Below are positions 1 through 6,061 of a stretch of DNA of 28,030 nucleotides, piece after piece; the first letter of the stretch is position 1, and the number at the start of each line of letters is the position of its first letter. The DNA is taken from assembly GCA_900542305.1 (NCBI GenBank), contig UQMU01000026.1, forward strand, positions 1 through 28,030, written 5' to 3'. The stretch is from an uncultured Collinsella sp. (GTDB taxonomy: Bacteria > Actinomycetota > Coriobacteriia > Coriobacteriales > Coriobacteriaceae). Below the pieces are notes generated by a model that was not told the origin of the DNA, did not search any database, and saw nothing but the letters and a program-made list of their open reading frames with translations. Both the position numbers and the translations under genes were made by a program.

Positions 1-84
1 CCGGCGACGGCACTCGGCGCCATGGCCGGCATCGGCGCGCTGGCCGTCGCGGGCGGTGCGGCCCTGTACCGCAGGCGCCGCTAG
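1..84 (+). CDS. C-terminal end of a cell-surface protein (partial)
   Basis: Only the last 27 codons and the TAG stop (82-84) are in the window, in the frame that starts at base 1. The peptide is a short Pro-Ala-Thr stretch, an Ala/Gly-rich hydrophobic segment of about 17 residues (GAMAGIGALAVAGGAAL), then YRRRR and the stop. Hydrophobic segment plus a terminal arginine cluster is the tail of a sortase-sorted surface protein. The LPXTG-like motif itself would lie just upstream of the window and cannot be seen. A plain C-terminal membrane anchor would look the same. The gene body and function cannot be judged. Confidence 0.6.
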   Translation, partial: PATALGAMAGIGALAVAGGAALYRRRR

Positions 85-129
85 CGATATGCACGAGTGG
101 GGCGGATCCATCCGATGGGTTCGCCCCAC

Positions 130-158
130 TTGCCCTGTTGGGCGGGAGCGGGTAAGAT
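130..158 (+). promoter_or_regulatory. Promoter of the SRP RNA gene
   Basis: A -35-like TTGCCC (130-135) and a -10-like TAAGAT (153-158) are separated by 17 bp. The predicted start, about 7 bp after the -10 box, falls at 165-166, exactly where the outer stem of the SRP RNA begins. The same TAAGAT box occurs in front of the flavodoxin gene. Confidence 0.6.
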
Positions 159-165
159 ATACCGA

Positions 166-283
166 GCGCCTAGCGCGTTCGATGGGTTCGGATGACGACA
201 TGTTCCGAATCTGGTCAGGTCCGGAAGGAAGCAGCCATAAGGAGCCTCTGTCGGGCATCCGAATCCATCGAACGCACGGGCGC
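166..283 (+). ncRNA. ffs: Signal recognition particle RNA, small bacterial type (4.5S)
   Basis: This is the RNA scaffold of the signal recognition particle, which binds Ffh and targets nascent membrane and secreted proteins. The apical domain carries the near-invariant bacterial core GGTCAGGTCCGGAAGGAAGC (213-232), followed by AGCCATAAGG. The flanks form a long hairpin: the 20 nt at 175-194 pair with 256-275 with only one G-U position, and GCGCC (166-170) pairs with GGCGC (279-283). A T5 run (284-288) directly follows the outer stem, so the gene ends in its own terminator. There is no Alu domain, so this is the short form. Identification is from motif and structure and is very secure; the ends are good to a few bases. 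Confidence 0.95.
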
Positions 284-300
284 TTTTTGTTACCGCGACA

Positions 301-397
301 TGGCCCGGCCGGCGGCGAGGCATTTGGTGTCTCGCTGGTCCTCGGCTGCGCCTGCGGGATCGCTCGACTACCAAATATCTCGCCGCCGGCCGGGCCA
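301..397. repeat. Large imperfect palindrome
   Basis: Two 28-nt arms (301-328 and 370-397) are inverted copies of each other at 26 of 28 positions, including the GC-rich block TGGCCCGGCCGGCGGCGAG. The 41-nt loop holds a short GGC/GCC hairpin. Loop features read on the minus strand (GCGATCCCGCA, then AGGACCAGCGAGA) faintly resemble the core of the nested palindromes at 9865-10013 and 19489-19617 (GCGAGTTCCGCAC, then AGGACTGTAGAGCA), so it may be a diverged member of that family. No protein is supported here. The segment between this palindrome and the ATPase gene (398-676) otherwise holds only the direct repeat described separately. Confidence 0.75.
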
Positions 398-443
398 AAT
401 CGTCCAAAAATCACCCGTAAAGGCGCATTTATCTGAATAATTT

Positions 444-549
444 AATCCCGTGCTTTGTGCTGCTTGCTGGCGTTGCCGGGAGCGCGGTGGCCACGTGGTT
501 CATGAGACGGCGGTGCTGTCTCCTTTTTTGCAAGTAAAGAGGTCCGTTT
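444..549 (+). repeat. Direct repeat, copy 1 (partner at 2806-2912)
   Basis: About 105 bp are repeated in the same orientation at 2806-2912 with roughly 80 percent identity by eye. Both begin AATCCCGTG, share TTTGTGCTGCTTGCTGGCG and GAGACGGCGGTGCTGT, and end near AAAGAGG(T/C)CCGTTT. The two copies bracket the ATPase/HTH/istB patchwork. No reading frame in the repeat looks coding. Bases 550-676, between this repeat and the end of the ATPase gene, show nothing I can name. Confidence 0.8.
504..529 (+). terminator. Rho-independent terminator-like hairpin
   Basis: GAGACGGC (504-511), loop GGT, GCTGTCTC (515-522), then T6 (524-529). No gene lies directly upstream on this strand. It may therefore end a short transcript that starts inside the direct repeat, or read-through from the SRP region. 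The second copy of the repeat has lost this hairpin but gained a stronger one nearby (2900-2940). Confidence 0.55.
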
Positions 550-676
550 GCGAACGAGCTTCGACTACTGAAGATGCGATGTTCGCACTAACGACATAGC
601 GTAATTACGGCATTGTTGGTTTACGCACAAATTGAAGAAATCTAAAAGATGCGTCGATTTCACTTCGCCCGCAGCG

Positions 677-1954
677 TTACGGTGCGAGAACGTCCAATGG
701 AACAACTTGGACGCCGCGGTCGGTAACATAGGCTTGTGAACCAAATCCAATAATCGCTACTTTAGAAACCGGCGGGGTGTTTCCGGCAGCAACCATCCGC
801 TCTTCGACGGCAACAAGATTGTCAGATGCCTCTTCGATTTGAGCGGAACTGAGCTTGACCTCAACGGGAATCCACATCCCACCTGGAGCCGCTATGACAG
901 CGTCGACCTCAAGATCGCGGGAATCGTGATAGTGATAAAGGCCCATTCCGTTTGCCCTCGCATAGACCCATAGATCATGGAGCGCCAACGATTCGAAAAG
1001 CAGCCCAAGTGTCTTGAAGTCTGACAACAACGTCTCCACAGTCGCCCCGAGCGCAGCCGCTGCAAGCGACGGGTCGGCAAGATGATGCTTACGCGCCTCC
1101 CTCAGATGCACCGGAGATCTCATCGCGGGATTCCATGCGGGGATATCGCAGACGAAACTCAATCTGCTAAGAAGGGATATGTATGATGCCGCTGTTTGTC
1201 TCGATACGTCGCCACCCAAATCGGCCACAAGCGTCTTGAGCGTCGCAAGAGTGGATTCGTTGCGCGCCAACGACGCGATGACGGCTTTCACTTTCTCAGG
1301 ATCTCGTCGAGAGCCATCGACGCGGGGGATGTCTTCCTCAGCGACTATCTCGATATATCGTTTTGCCGTCGCGGACGCAATTCGCGCGTCACGCCCAATC
1401 GACGCCGGCCATCCACCGCAAACGATGCGCTCGGCGATCTCGGCAGAACCCATCGATCCGAAGGCGCCCCTGAACTTTTCGCCAGAAATGATGCCCGACA
1501 GCTTAACCGCACCGCTAGATTTCCCAAGTTCGAAAAGCGTCATGGTGTCCATGCGCAATTTAGCGAACCTTCCAGCGCCACTGTGCATCGGCCGCTCATT
1601 GTCTCGCGGTGTCGCCGACCCCGTAAATATGAACTGGCCAGGCTCGCCGCCGCGGTTGTCGCACTCAAACCGTGCCGCGTCCCAAAGTTTCGGAACCTCC
1701 TGCCATTCGTCGATCAGCCGCGGCACCTCGCCAGAAACGGCAAGCGCCGGGTCCGTCTCGGCACGGAAGCGATTCTCGAAGTTGCGCGACGGGTCCATGA
1801 GGAGGAGCCTGGACGCCGCACGGGTCCCGGCCGTGGTTGTCTTCCCGCACCATTTGGGTCCTTCGATGAGAACGGCACCGAATATCCCAAGCATCTGGTC
1901 GAGCTCATTTTCGATAATTCTAGCGTAGTACTTTTTTGACATAGTTTTCACCAT
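677..1954 (-). CDS. AAA-type ATPase with DUF4143-like C-terminal part
   Basis: The 425-residue protein belongs by pattern to the widespread ATPase family with an AAA_14-type N-terminal and a DUF4143 C-terminal domain, whose role is not established. It shows a Walker A motif GPKWCGKT (residues 32-39), a Walker B-like LIDEWQ (80-85), and a sensor-like FIFTGS (108-113). The C-terminal part contains DLEVDAVI followed by PVEVKLS, resembling the core of PD-(D/E)xK nuclease-like folds often seen in this family. Length is typical, so the gene looks intact. Start: ATG at 1954; a second ATG at 1942 (MSKKYY) is equally possible because neither has a good ribosome site. Its promoter region carries four 23-bp iterons. 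Base composition is less GC-rich than in the housekeeping genes, and the flanks are gene remnants, so horizontal acquisition is likely. Confidence 0.85.
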   Translation of the reverse strand: MVKTMSKKYYARIIENELDQMLGIFGAVLIEGPKWCGKTTTAGTRAASRLLLMDPSRNFENRFRAETDPALAVSGEVPRLIDEWQEVPKLWDAARFECDNRGGEPGQFIFTGSATPRDNERPMHSGAGRFAKLRMDTMTLFELGKSSGAVKLSGIISGEKFRGAFGSMGSAEIAERIVCGGWPASIGRDARIASATAKRYIEIVAEEDIPRVDGSRRDPEKVKAVIASLARNESTLATLKTLVADLGGDVSRQTAASYISLLSRLSFVCDIPAWNPAMRSPVHLREARKHHLADPSLAAAALGATVETLLSDFKTLGLLFESLALHDLWVYARANGMGLYHYHDSRDLEVDAVIAAPGGMWIPVEVKLSSAQIEEASDNLVAVEERMVAAGNTPPVSKVAIIGFGSQAYVTDRGVQVVPLDVLAP

Positions 1955-1968
1955 TGCTTACCAGCGCG

Positions 1969-2050
1969 TTTAACCAAATTTACCGTTTTCATTTAACCAG
2001 ATTTCAATTATTTGATTAACTAGATTTGCATATTTCGGTTAACGAGACAG
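1969..2050. repeat. Four 23-bp iterons upstream of the ATPase gene
   Basis: TTTAACCAAATTT (1969), TTTAACCAGATTT (1992), ATTAACTAGATTT (2015) and GTTAACGAGACAG (2038) begin exactly 23 bp apart. The consensus is xTTAACyAGATTT and the last copy has decayed. They lie in an AT-rich gap just upstream of the minus-strand ATPase gene and just downstream of the Xre fragment. A period of about two helical turns suits cooperative binding on one DNA face, so an operator array or replication-type iterons are the main readings. The binding protein is unknown; the broken Xre protein next door is a candidate. Confidence 0.7.
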
Positions 2051-2086
2051 ATTAAACATGAACGAGCCAAGTCAGATGAGAATCAT

Positions 2087-2230
2087 CTACTCGACACCGC
2101 ACATGAGCTTCGAAATGGTGATGTGAAAGCCGTCGGTAATCTTCTTGAGATTTGAAAGGCTGACATTGCGCTGCCCGACCTCAATGCTCGCATAGTAGGA
2201 GCGATCCATCTCAATCAAATTAGCGGACGG
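2087..2230 (-). pseudogene. Truncated Xre/Cro-type HTH regulator (C-terminal remnant)
   Basis: Reading the minus strand to the TAG at 2089-2087 gives SANLIEMDRSYYASIEVGQR, then NVSLSNLKKITDG, then FHITISKLMCGVE. This is the second half of an Xre/Cro helix-turn-helix domain: the recognition helix (MDRSYYASIE), the turn (GQRNVSL) and the last helices (LKKITDGFHITISKL). The first helices of the domain are missing. Homology stops near 2230, where the sequence runs into the 3' end of the small membrane protein gene. The ATG at 2209 would give only 40 residues without a complete HTH. It points the same way as the ATPase gene, so the two may once have formed a regulator-ATPase pair. Confidence 0.65.
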
Positions 2231-2250
2231 AGTGCCCGGGCTCGTTGCGC

Positions 2251-2505
2251 CTAGGGCGCGGCGGGGTCGGCGACGTCGGAGGTGTCGATCTCGCCAAGAA
2301 TGGCGAGCCGGCTGATGAACGGGATGCCCTCGGGTTCGTCCACCTCGACGCCGCCGAGCACGATGGTGTTGTCACGCATGTCGATTTGGGTCGTGAACAC
2401 GGCCTGATCGCGGCCCGAGGCGATAAAGCCGATGCCCGCGAGAACGATGCCCGCGGCAATAAGCCCGCCCGCCACGGCGAGGTAAATCTTCTTCGCGCTG
2501 GTCAT
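2251..2505 (-). CDS. Small single-pass membrane protein, function unknown
   Basis: An 84-residue protein with a short basic start (MTSAKK), one membrane helix (about residues 7-29, IYLAVAGGLIAAGIVLAGIG), and a polar extracytoplasmic tail with an Asp/Val-rich segment (QIDMRDNTIVLGGVEVDEPEG). The start is ATG 2505: AAAGGAG ends at 2514, with 8 nt between it and this ATG. The GTG at 2514 overlaps the ribosome site and cannot be used. I do not recognise the family. The N-terminal helix followed by beta-like sequence recalls the beginning of DUF4097-type envelope proteins, of which this could be a shortened relative. Both flanks are gene remnants (Xre on one side, istB on the other), so it may be a survivor in a scrambled region. 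Confidence 0.55.
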   Translation of the reverse strand: MTSAKKIYLAVAGGLIAAGIVLAGIGFIASGRDQAVFTTQIDMRDNTIVLGGVEVDEPEGIPFISRLAILGEIDTSDVADPAAP

Positions 2506-2561
2506 GGTACTCACTCCTTTCTACGCCGCGAGATACGCGGCAGCAGCCCGGAGAGCGTCGC

Positions 2562-2805
2562 CCCCGCCGCGAACTCCTCATCCTGGACGAGCAGGGCTAC
2601 GTGCCGCTGGACATCGAGGGCGCGAGGCTGCTGTTCCAGGTGATGTCGGTGCCGGAGGGCAGGCAGAGCATGATCGTCACGGCCAACATAGAGTTCAGCA
2701 AGTGGGTGACCGTGTTCGGCGACGACAAGATGGCGGCGGCTGTCGTGGACAGGCTCGTCTACACGGGCAGGCTCGTGGAGTTCAACGGCGCAAGCTGCAG
2801 AATTG
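2562..2805 (+). pseudogene. istB fragment (IS21-family ATPase subunit), C-terminal part
   Basis: In the frame containing base 2601 the translation runs RRELLILDEQGYVPLD, then IEGARLLFQVMSV, SMIVTANIEFSKWVTVFGDD, and KMAAAVVDRLVYTGRLVEFNG. This is the distinctive C-terminal half of IstB, the AAA+ helper of IS21 transposases. LLILDE is Walker B, and TAN-x-x-F-x-x-W-x-x-VFGD and DRL are family hallmarks. The N-terminal half with Walker A is absent and no istA is seen. The homology ends about where direct repeat copy 2 begins (2806), so the last residues of the open frame are not IstB. It is a relic of an IS21-type insertion and is not functional. Confidence 0.85.
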
Positions 2806-2912
2806 AATCCCGTGTTTTGTGCTGCTTGCTGGCGTTGCCTGGGCATTGATGGCTACGTGGTTCAAGAGACGGCGGTGCTGTTGCTTGGATTTTGCAGTTA
2901 AAGAGGCCCGTT
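2806..2912 (+). repeat. Direct repeat, copy 2 (partner at 444-549)
   Basis: Same-orientation copy of 444-549 with scattered substitutions. It is joined on its left to the istB relic and on its right to the terminator of the surface protein gene. Because this copy keeps the strong terminator, it may be the original site and copy 1 the displaced or duplicated one. See the finding on the bracketed patchwork. Confidence 0.8.
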
Positions 2913-2940
2913 TCCCTGGGTTGGGGAAACGGGCCTCTTT
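2900..2940. terminator. Bidirectional terminator of the surface protein gene
   Basis: A perfect 17-bp stem: AAAGAGGCCCGTTTCCC (2900-2916), loop TGGGTTG, and the inverted copy at 2924-2940. On the minus strand it lies 45 bp after the stop of the LANTG surface protein and ends in CCTCTTT. On the plus strand it also ends in CTCTTTT, so it works both ways. Confidence 0.85.
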
Positions 2941-2984
2941 TGTTTCTGGGGTTGTGGATTGGCGGAGACAATAACCGTTGGCCG

Positions 2985-3992
2985 CTATTTTGAGTTCTTG
3001 AGGCGGCGGGTGGCTGTGGTGGCTATTCCGAGGCCTGCGGCGGCGATCCCTGCTAGTGCGATTGCGCTCGGCGTTGTGTCGCCTGTGTTTGCGAGCTTGT
3101 CGGCGGTCGTAGTTGCTTGCTTGCCGTTGCTCGTGTTCGCCTGCTTGGCGGAGCTCGGTGCGGCGTCTTTGCCGGCCGCGGGCGAGCCGGCGGGCTGCGC
3201 CGTCTCGGCCGGTTGCGCCGAGCCGGAGGGAGGCGTCGTCTCGGTGGGTTTCGTTATCTCGGGCGAGGTGGCCTTATCTGCCGTGGCTTTTGCCTCTTCG
3301 TATGCCTTGCAGGCGTCGTCATAGGCCGCCCGTGCCTTTTCCAAATCGTCGGTGAGCGCATTTCGCTTGGCTATGCTTTCGTCGACGCTGGCTTTGGCTT
3401 CCTCCGCCGCACTCTCGAAATACTGAACGTGTCCTTTCTGACTTTCGAGGCGGCTTCGGTAGTGGGCAAGCTCATATTCGCAAGAACGTTCTCGCGAATC
3501 TGCCATCATGATCTCCGAACGCAACTGTTGAGCAGTTGCGTAATCTCCGTTGTCGTATGCCTCTTTTAATTCTGCCTGAAGCTCGATTACCCGGTTGTGG
3601 GCCTCATCGTATTTGGCTTGGGCTGCCTCGATGTCCGCCTGCATGGCGGGAAGGGGTTCCCTCCGTTTGGCGGCTTCCGCCAACATCATGTCGCGGAGCT
3701 CTTGAGAAGCGGCAATGTCAGCATCGATTGCCGCGATTTTCTCGGGACTTGCGGCCTCTTTTGCGGCTTCGAGGTTTTTGAGCGCTTCCTGCATGGCCGC
3801 ATACGCTTTGTCTTTTTCGGTGGCCGCGGTTTCGCTCGAGTTCGCGGCCGCTGTCTGCAAGGCGACTGCATCGGTGGGGGAGCTGATTTCTGCCGCGATC
3901 GCCGTTGCGGGGGCGATTCCCGCGGCAAGTGCCACGGAAAGGGCGATGCCCATAGTTGCTCGTCTTGCTCTTCTTGCGAGAATGTCGTTCAT
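2985..3992 (-). CDS. Sortase-anchored coiled-coil surface protein (LANTG)
   Basis: A 335-residue secreted protein. Residues 1-34 are a signal peptide with a basic start (RRARRA), a hydrophobic core (MGIALSVALAAGIAP) and an AIAA cleavage site. Residues about 50-240 are almost entirely Ala/Glu/Lys/Arg/Gln-rich heptad sequence, a long coiled coil. Residues about 243-295 are a Pro/Thr/Ser/Ala wall-spanning stretch. LANTG (300-304), a hydrophobic segment and a basic tail (RRLKNSK) form a variant LPXTG sorting signal for covalent attachment to peptidoglycan by a sortase. GAGGTG lies 7 nt before the ATG. The shape is that of a stalk or adhesin; the ligand is unknown. It is a single gene with its own terminator (2900-2940). 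It shares the non-canonical L-A-x-T-G motif with the protein at 18638-19336, suggesting the same sortase serves both. Confidence 0.85.
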   Translation of the reverse strand: MNDILARRARRATMGIALSVALAAGIAPATAIAAEISSPTDAVALQTAAANSSETAATEKDKAYAAMQEALKNLEAAKEAASPEKIAAIDADIAASQELRDMMLAEAAKRREPLPAMQADIEAAQAKYDEAHNRVIELQAELKEAYDNGDYATAQQLRSEIMMADSRERSCEYELAHYRSRLESQKGHVQYFESAAEEAKASVDESIAKRNALTDDLEKARAAYDDACKAYEEAKATADKATSPEITKPTETTPPSGSAQPAETAQPAGSPAAGKDAAPSSAKQANTSNGKQATTTADKLANTGDTTPSAIALAGIAAAGLGIATTATRRLKNSK

Positions 3993-4042
3993 CTCGGCAC
4001 CTCATTTCAAGGGTTGGCGACTCACTTGGTAGCACTAATGTA

Positions 4043-4057
4043 AGTATACCAAGCGGT
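4043..4057 (-). promoter_or_regulatory. Possible extended -10 promoter of the LANTG surface protein gene
   Basis: On the minus strand TTGGTATACT gives a TG-n-TATACT extended -10 box (TATACT is 4048-4043), about 50 bp before the start codon at 3992. No good -35 box is seen 17 bp upstream, which fits an extended -10 promoter. It faces away from the ABC exporter promoter. Confidence 0.35.
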
Positions 4058-4133
4058 CGACCCGACACTGGCTGGGCGTGCGCGTGCCTTTCCGCTTCTT
4101 TGGAAACCGAATCCCATTAGAAATGACGAGTTG

Positions 4134-4163
4134 TTTACGCTTCTTTTGGGGTGGCGGTACTAT
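4134..4163 (+). promoter_or_regulatory. Probable promoter of the ABC exporter operon
   Basis: TTTACG (4134-4139), an 18-bp spacer, and TACTAT (4158-4163). Transcription would begin near 4170, downstream of the GTG at 4151. This supports translation starting at ATG 4208. Confidence 0.4.
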
Positions 4164-4207
4164 CATGGTTCGAATTGAATGTGGATGATGATAGGGAGCG
4201 CCTATAC

Positions 4208-6061
4208 ATGATTGAGCTGCTCAGGCGTTTTGGCGGTAAGTTTCGCCGCTATATGGTGATTGGTCCTGCGTGCAAGCTGATCGAAGTGATCTTTGACCTG
4301 CTGACGCCGCTGGTGATTGCCCAGATGATTGATAAGGGTATCGGCGCACACGACGTGAACGCCGTCGTCCACTACGGTATGGTACTTGGCGCCATGGCTG
4401 TGATCGGCATCTCGTTTACGCTCGTCTGCCAAAAGATGGCGGCGCTCACCTCGCAGGGCATGGGCACCGACATTCGCGGCGCGCTCTACCAGCACATCAA
4501 CAAGCTGAGCTATGCCGAACTCGACCGTTTTGGCACGCCGTCGCTCATCACGCGCATTACCAACGACGTCAACCAGGTGCAGCTCGCCGTGGCGCTGGGC
4601 GTGCGCATGCTCATCCGCTGGCCCTTCCTGGCGGCGGGCTCCATGGTCGCGGCCCTTGCCATCGACCTTAAGCTCGGCATCATCTTTTTGATTTGCACGC
4701 CCGCCATCGGCCTGGTGTTCTGGGTTGTCATGGCGCGCTGCATTCCGTACTACAAGCAGCTGCAGGCAAAGCTCGACCGCATCGCGCTTATCTGCCGCGA
4801 AGGCCTTTCGGGCGCTCGCGTGGTCCGTGCGTTTGTGCGTGAAGATCACGAGCGTGAGCGCTTTGCCCAAGCCGCCGATGACCAGGCCAATACTGCCATC
4901 GCGGTGGGCAAGCTCTCGTCGATTCTCAACCCCGTCACGTTTCTTGTGATGAACCTGGGCGTGTGCGCCATCCTGTGGGTCGGCGGCATCCAGGTCAACG
5001 TGGGCGAGCTCACGCAGGGTCAGGTCATGGCGTTCGTCAACTACATGACGCAGACCCTCACCTCCATCGTGTATGTCGCCAACCTGGTCGTGGTCTTTAC
5101 CAAGTCGAGCGCCAGCGCGTCGCGTATCAACGAGGTGCTCAATTGCGTGCCGAGCATTACCGATGAGGGCAACCAGCCGGTCGCACTGCCCGAGCCGGGC
5201 GAGCTGGCGGGTGGCGCTGTTCCGGTCCCTGCGCTGAGCTTTGACCATGCGAGCTTTTCGTTTGGCGCGGGCGCGGCAAATGCCGTGAGCGATGTGACCC
5301 TGGAACTGCCGCTGGGCAAAACGCTCGGCATTATCGGCGGTACGGGTAGCGGTAAGTCTACGCTCGTCTCGCTCATCCCGCGCCTGTACGATGCAGGCAC
5401 CGGTAGCGTGAGCGTGATGGGCGCCGACGTTCGCACTTGGCCGCTCGACCAGCTGCGCCATGTGGTCGCGACCGTCCCGCAGCGCGCGTCGCTGGTGAGC
5501 GGCACCATCCGCAGCAACCTGACCTGGCGTGACGAGTCAGCGACCGACGATGAGCTCTGGGCGGCGCTCGATATGGCGCAGGCCAGCGAATTCGTGCGCA
5601 ACAAGCCGCAGGGGCTCGATGCCCCGGTCGAGGCGGGCGGTAAGAACTTCAGCGGTGGCCAACGCCAGCGCCTGACCATCGCGCGCGCCCTGGTGGGCTC
5701 GCCTCAGATATTGATCATGGACGACTCCGCCTCGGCACTCGACTTTAAGACCGACGCGGCGCTTCGCCACGCTATCCGCGAGCGCAGCGTGCGCGGCGCC
5801 GCCGAGGGCGGGCTGCCGCTGACGACCGTCATCGTGAGCCAGCGTGTCTCGACCGTGCGTGATGCCGACATGATCTGCGTGCTCGACCACGGCTCGGTCG
5901 CGGGCCTGGGCACGCATGACGAGCTGTACGCAAGCTGCCAACTCTACCGCGAGATTTGCCAGTCGCAGCTGCGCCGCGAGGAGCTCGAGGGCCAGCAGGG
6001 GAGCGCGGCGCCCGCTTCGGACTCCGCCCCGGCATCCACCTGCACAAAGGAGGGCTACTAA
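4208..6061 (+). CDS. ABC exporter half-transporter, degenerate-site subunit
   Basis: A 617-residue fused TMD-NBD exporter subunit of the multidrug/lipid type. The first 320 residues hold about six membrane helices and the ATPase domain follows. Walker A GGTGSGKST lies near residue 377 and signature FSGGQRQRL near 480. Walker B is ILIMDDSASALD near 503, with Asp where the catalytic Glu should be. The switch region is VIVSQRVST, with Gln in place of the H-loop His. Those two changes mark the subunit that contributes the degenerate ATP site in heterodimeric exporters such as BmrC or TM287. Start: GGGAG (4194-4198) sits 9 nt before ATG 4208; the frame is open further upstream to a GTG at 4151, but the likely promoter overlaps that. 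The stop TAA abuts the next gene's ATG, so the two are translationally coupled partners. The substrate cannot be deduced. Confidence 0.9.
   Translation: MIELLRRFGGKFRRYMVIGPACKLIEVIFDLLTPLVIAQMIDKGIGAHDVNAVVHYGMVLGAMAVIGISFTLVCQKMAALTSQGMGTDIRGALYQHINKLSYAELDRFGTPSLITRITNDVNQVQLAVALGVRMLIRWPFLAAGSMVAALAIDLKLGIIFLICTPAIGLVFWVVMARCIPYYKQLQAKLDRIALICREGLSGARVVRAFVREDHERERFAQAADDQANTAIAVGKLSSILNPVTFLVMNLGVCAILWVGGIQVNVGELTQGQVMAFVNYMTQTLTSIVYVANLVVVFTKSSASASRINEVLNCVPSITDEGNQPVALPEPGELAGGAVPVPALSFDHASFSFGAGAANAVSDVTLELPLGKTLGIIGGTGSGKSTLVSLIPRLYDAGTGSVSVMGADVRTWPLDQLRHVVATVPQRASLVSGTIRSNLTWRDESATDDELWAALDMAQASEFVRNKPQGLDAPVEAGGKNFSGGQRQRLTIARALVGSPQILIMDDSASALDFKTDAALRHAIRERSVRGAAEGGLPLTTVIVSQRVSTVRDADMICVLDHGSVAGLGTHDELYASCQLYREICQSQLRREELEGQQGSAAPASDSAPASTCTKEGY

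Noticed and set aside
56..440. Several open frames over the SRP RNA and the palindrome
   Set aside because: They run through the structured RNA and the inverted repeat and carry no protein features.
1179..1939. Two ~248-codon plus-strand frames inside the ATPase gene
   Set aside because: Antisense overlap of a gene with clear Walker motifs; no ribosome sites or recognisable domains.
2506..2514. GTG start for the small membrane protein
   Set aside because: The GTG is part of the ribosome site AAAGGAGTG; ATG 2505 is correctly spaced.
4151..4207. GTG start that would lengthen the first ABC subunit by 19 residues
   Set aside because: The -10 box overlaps this codon. ATG 4208 has a GGGAG site and begins right before the first membrane region.
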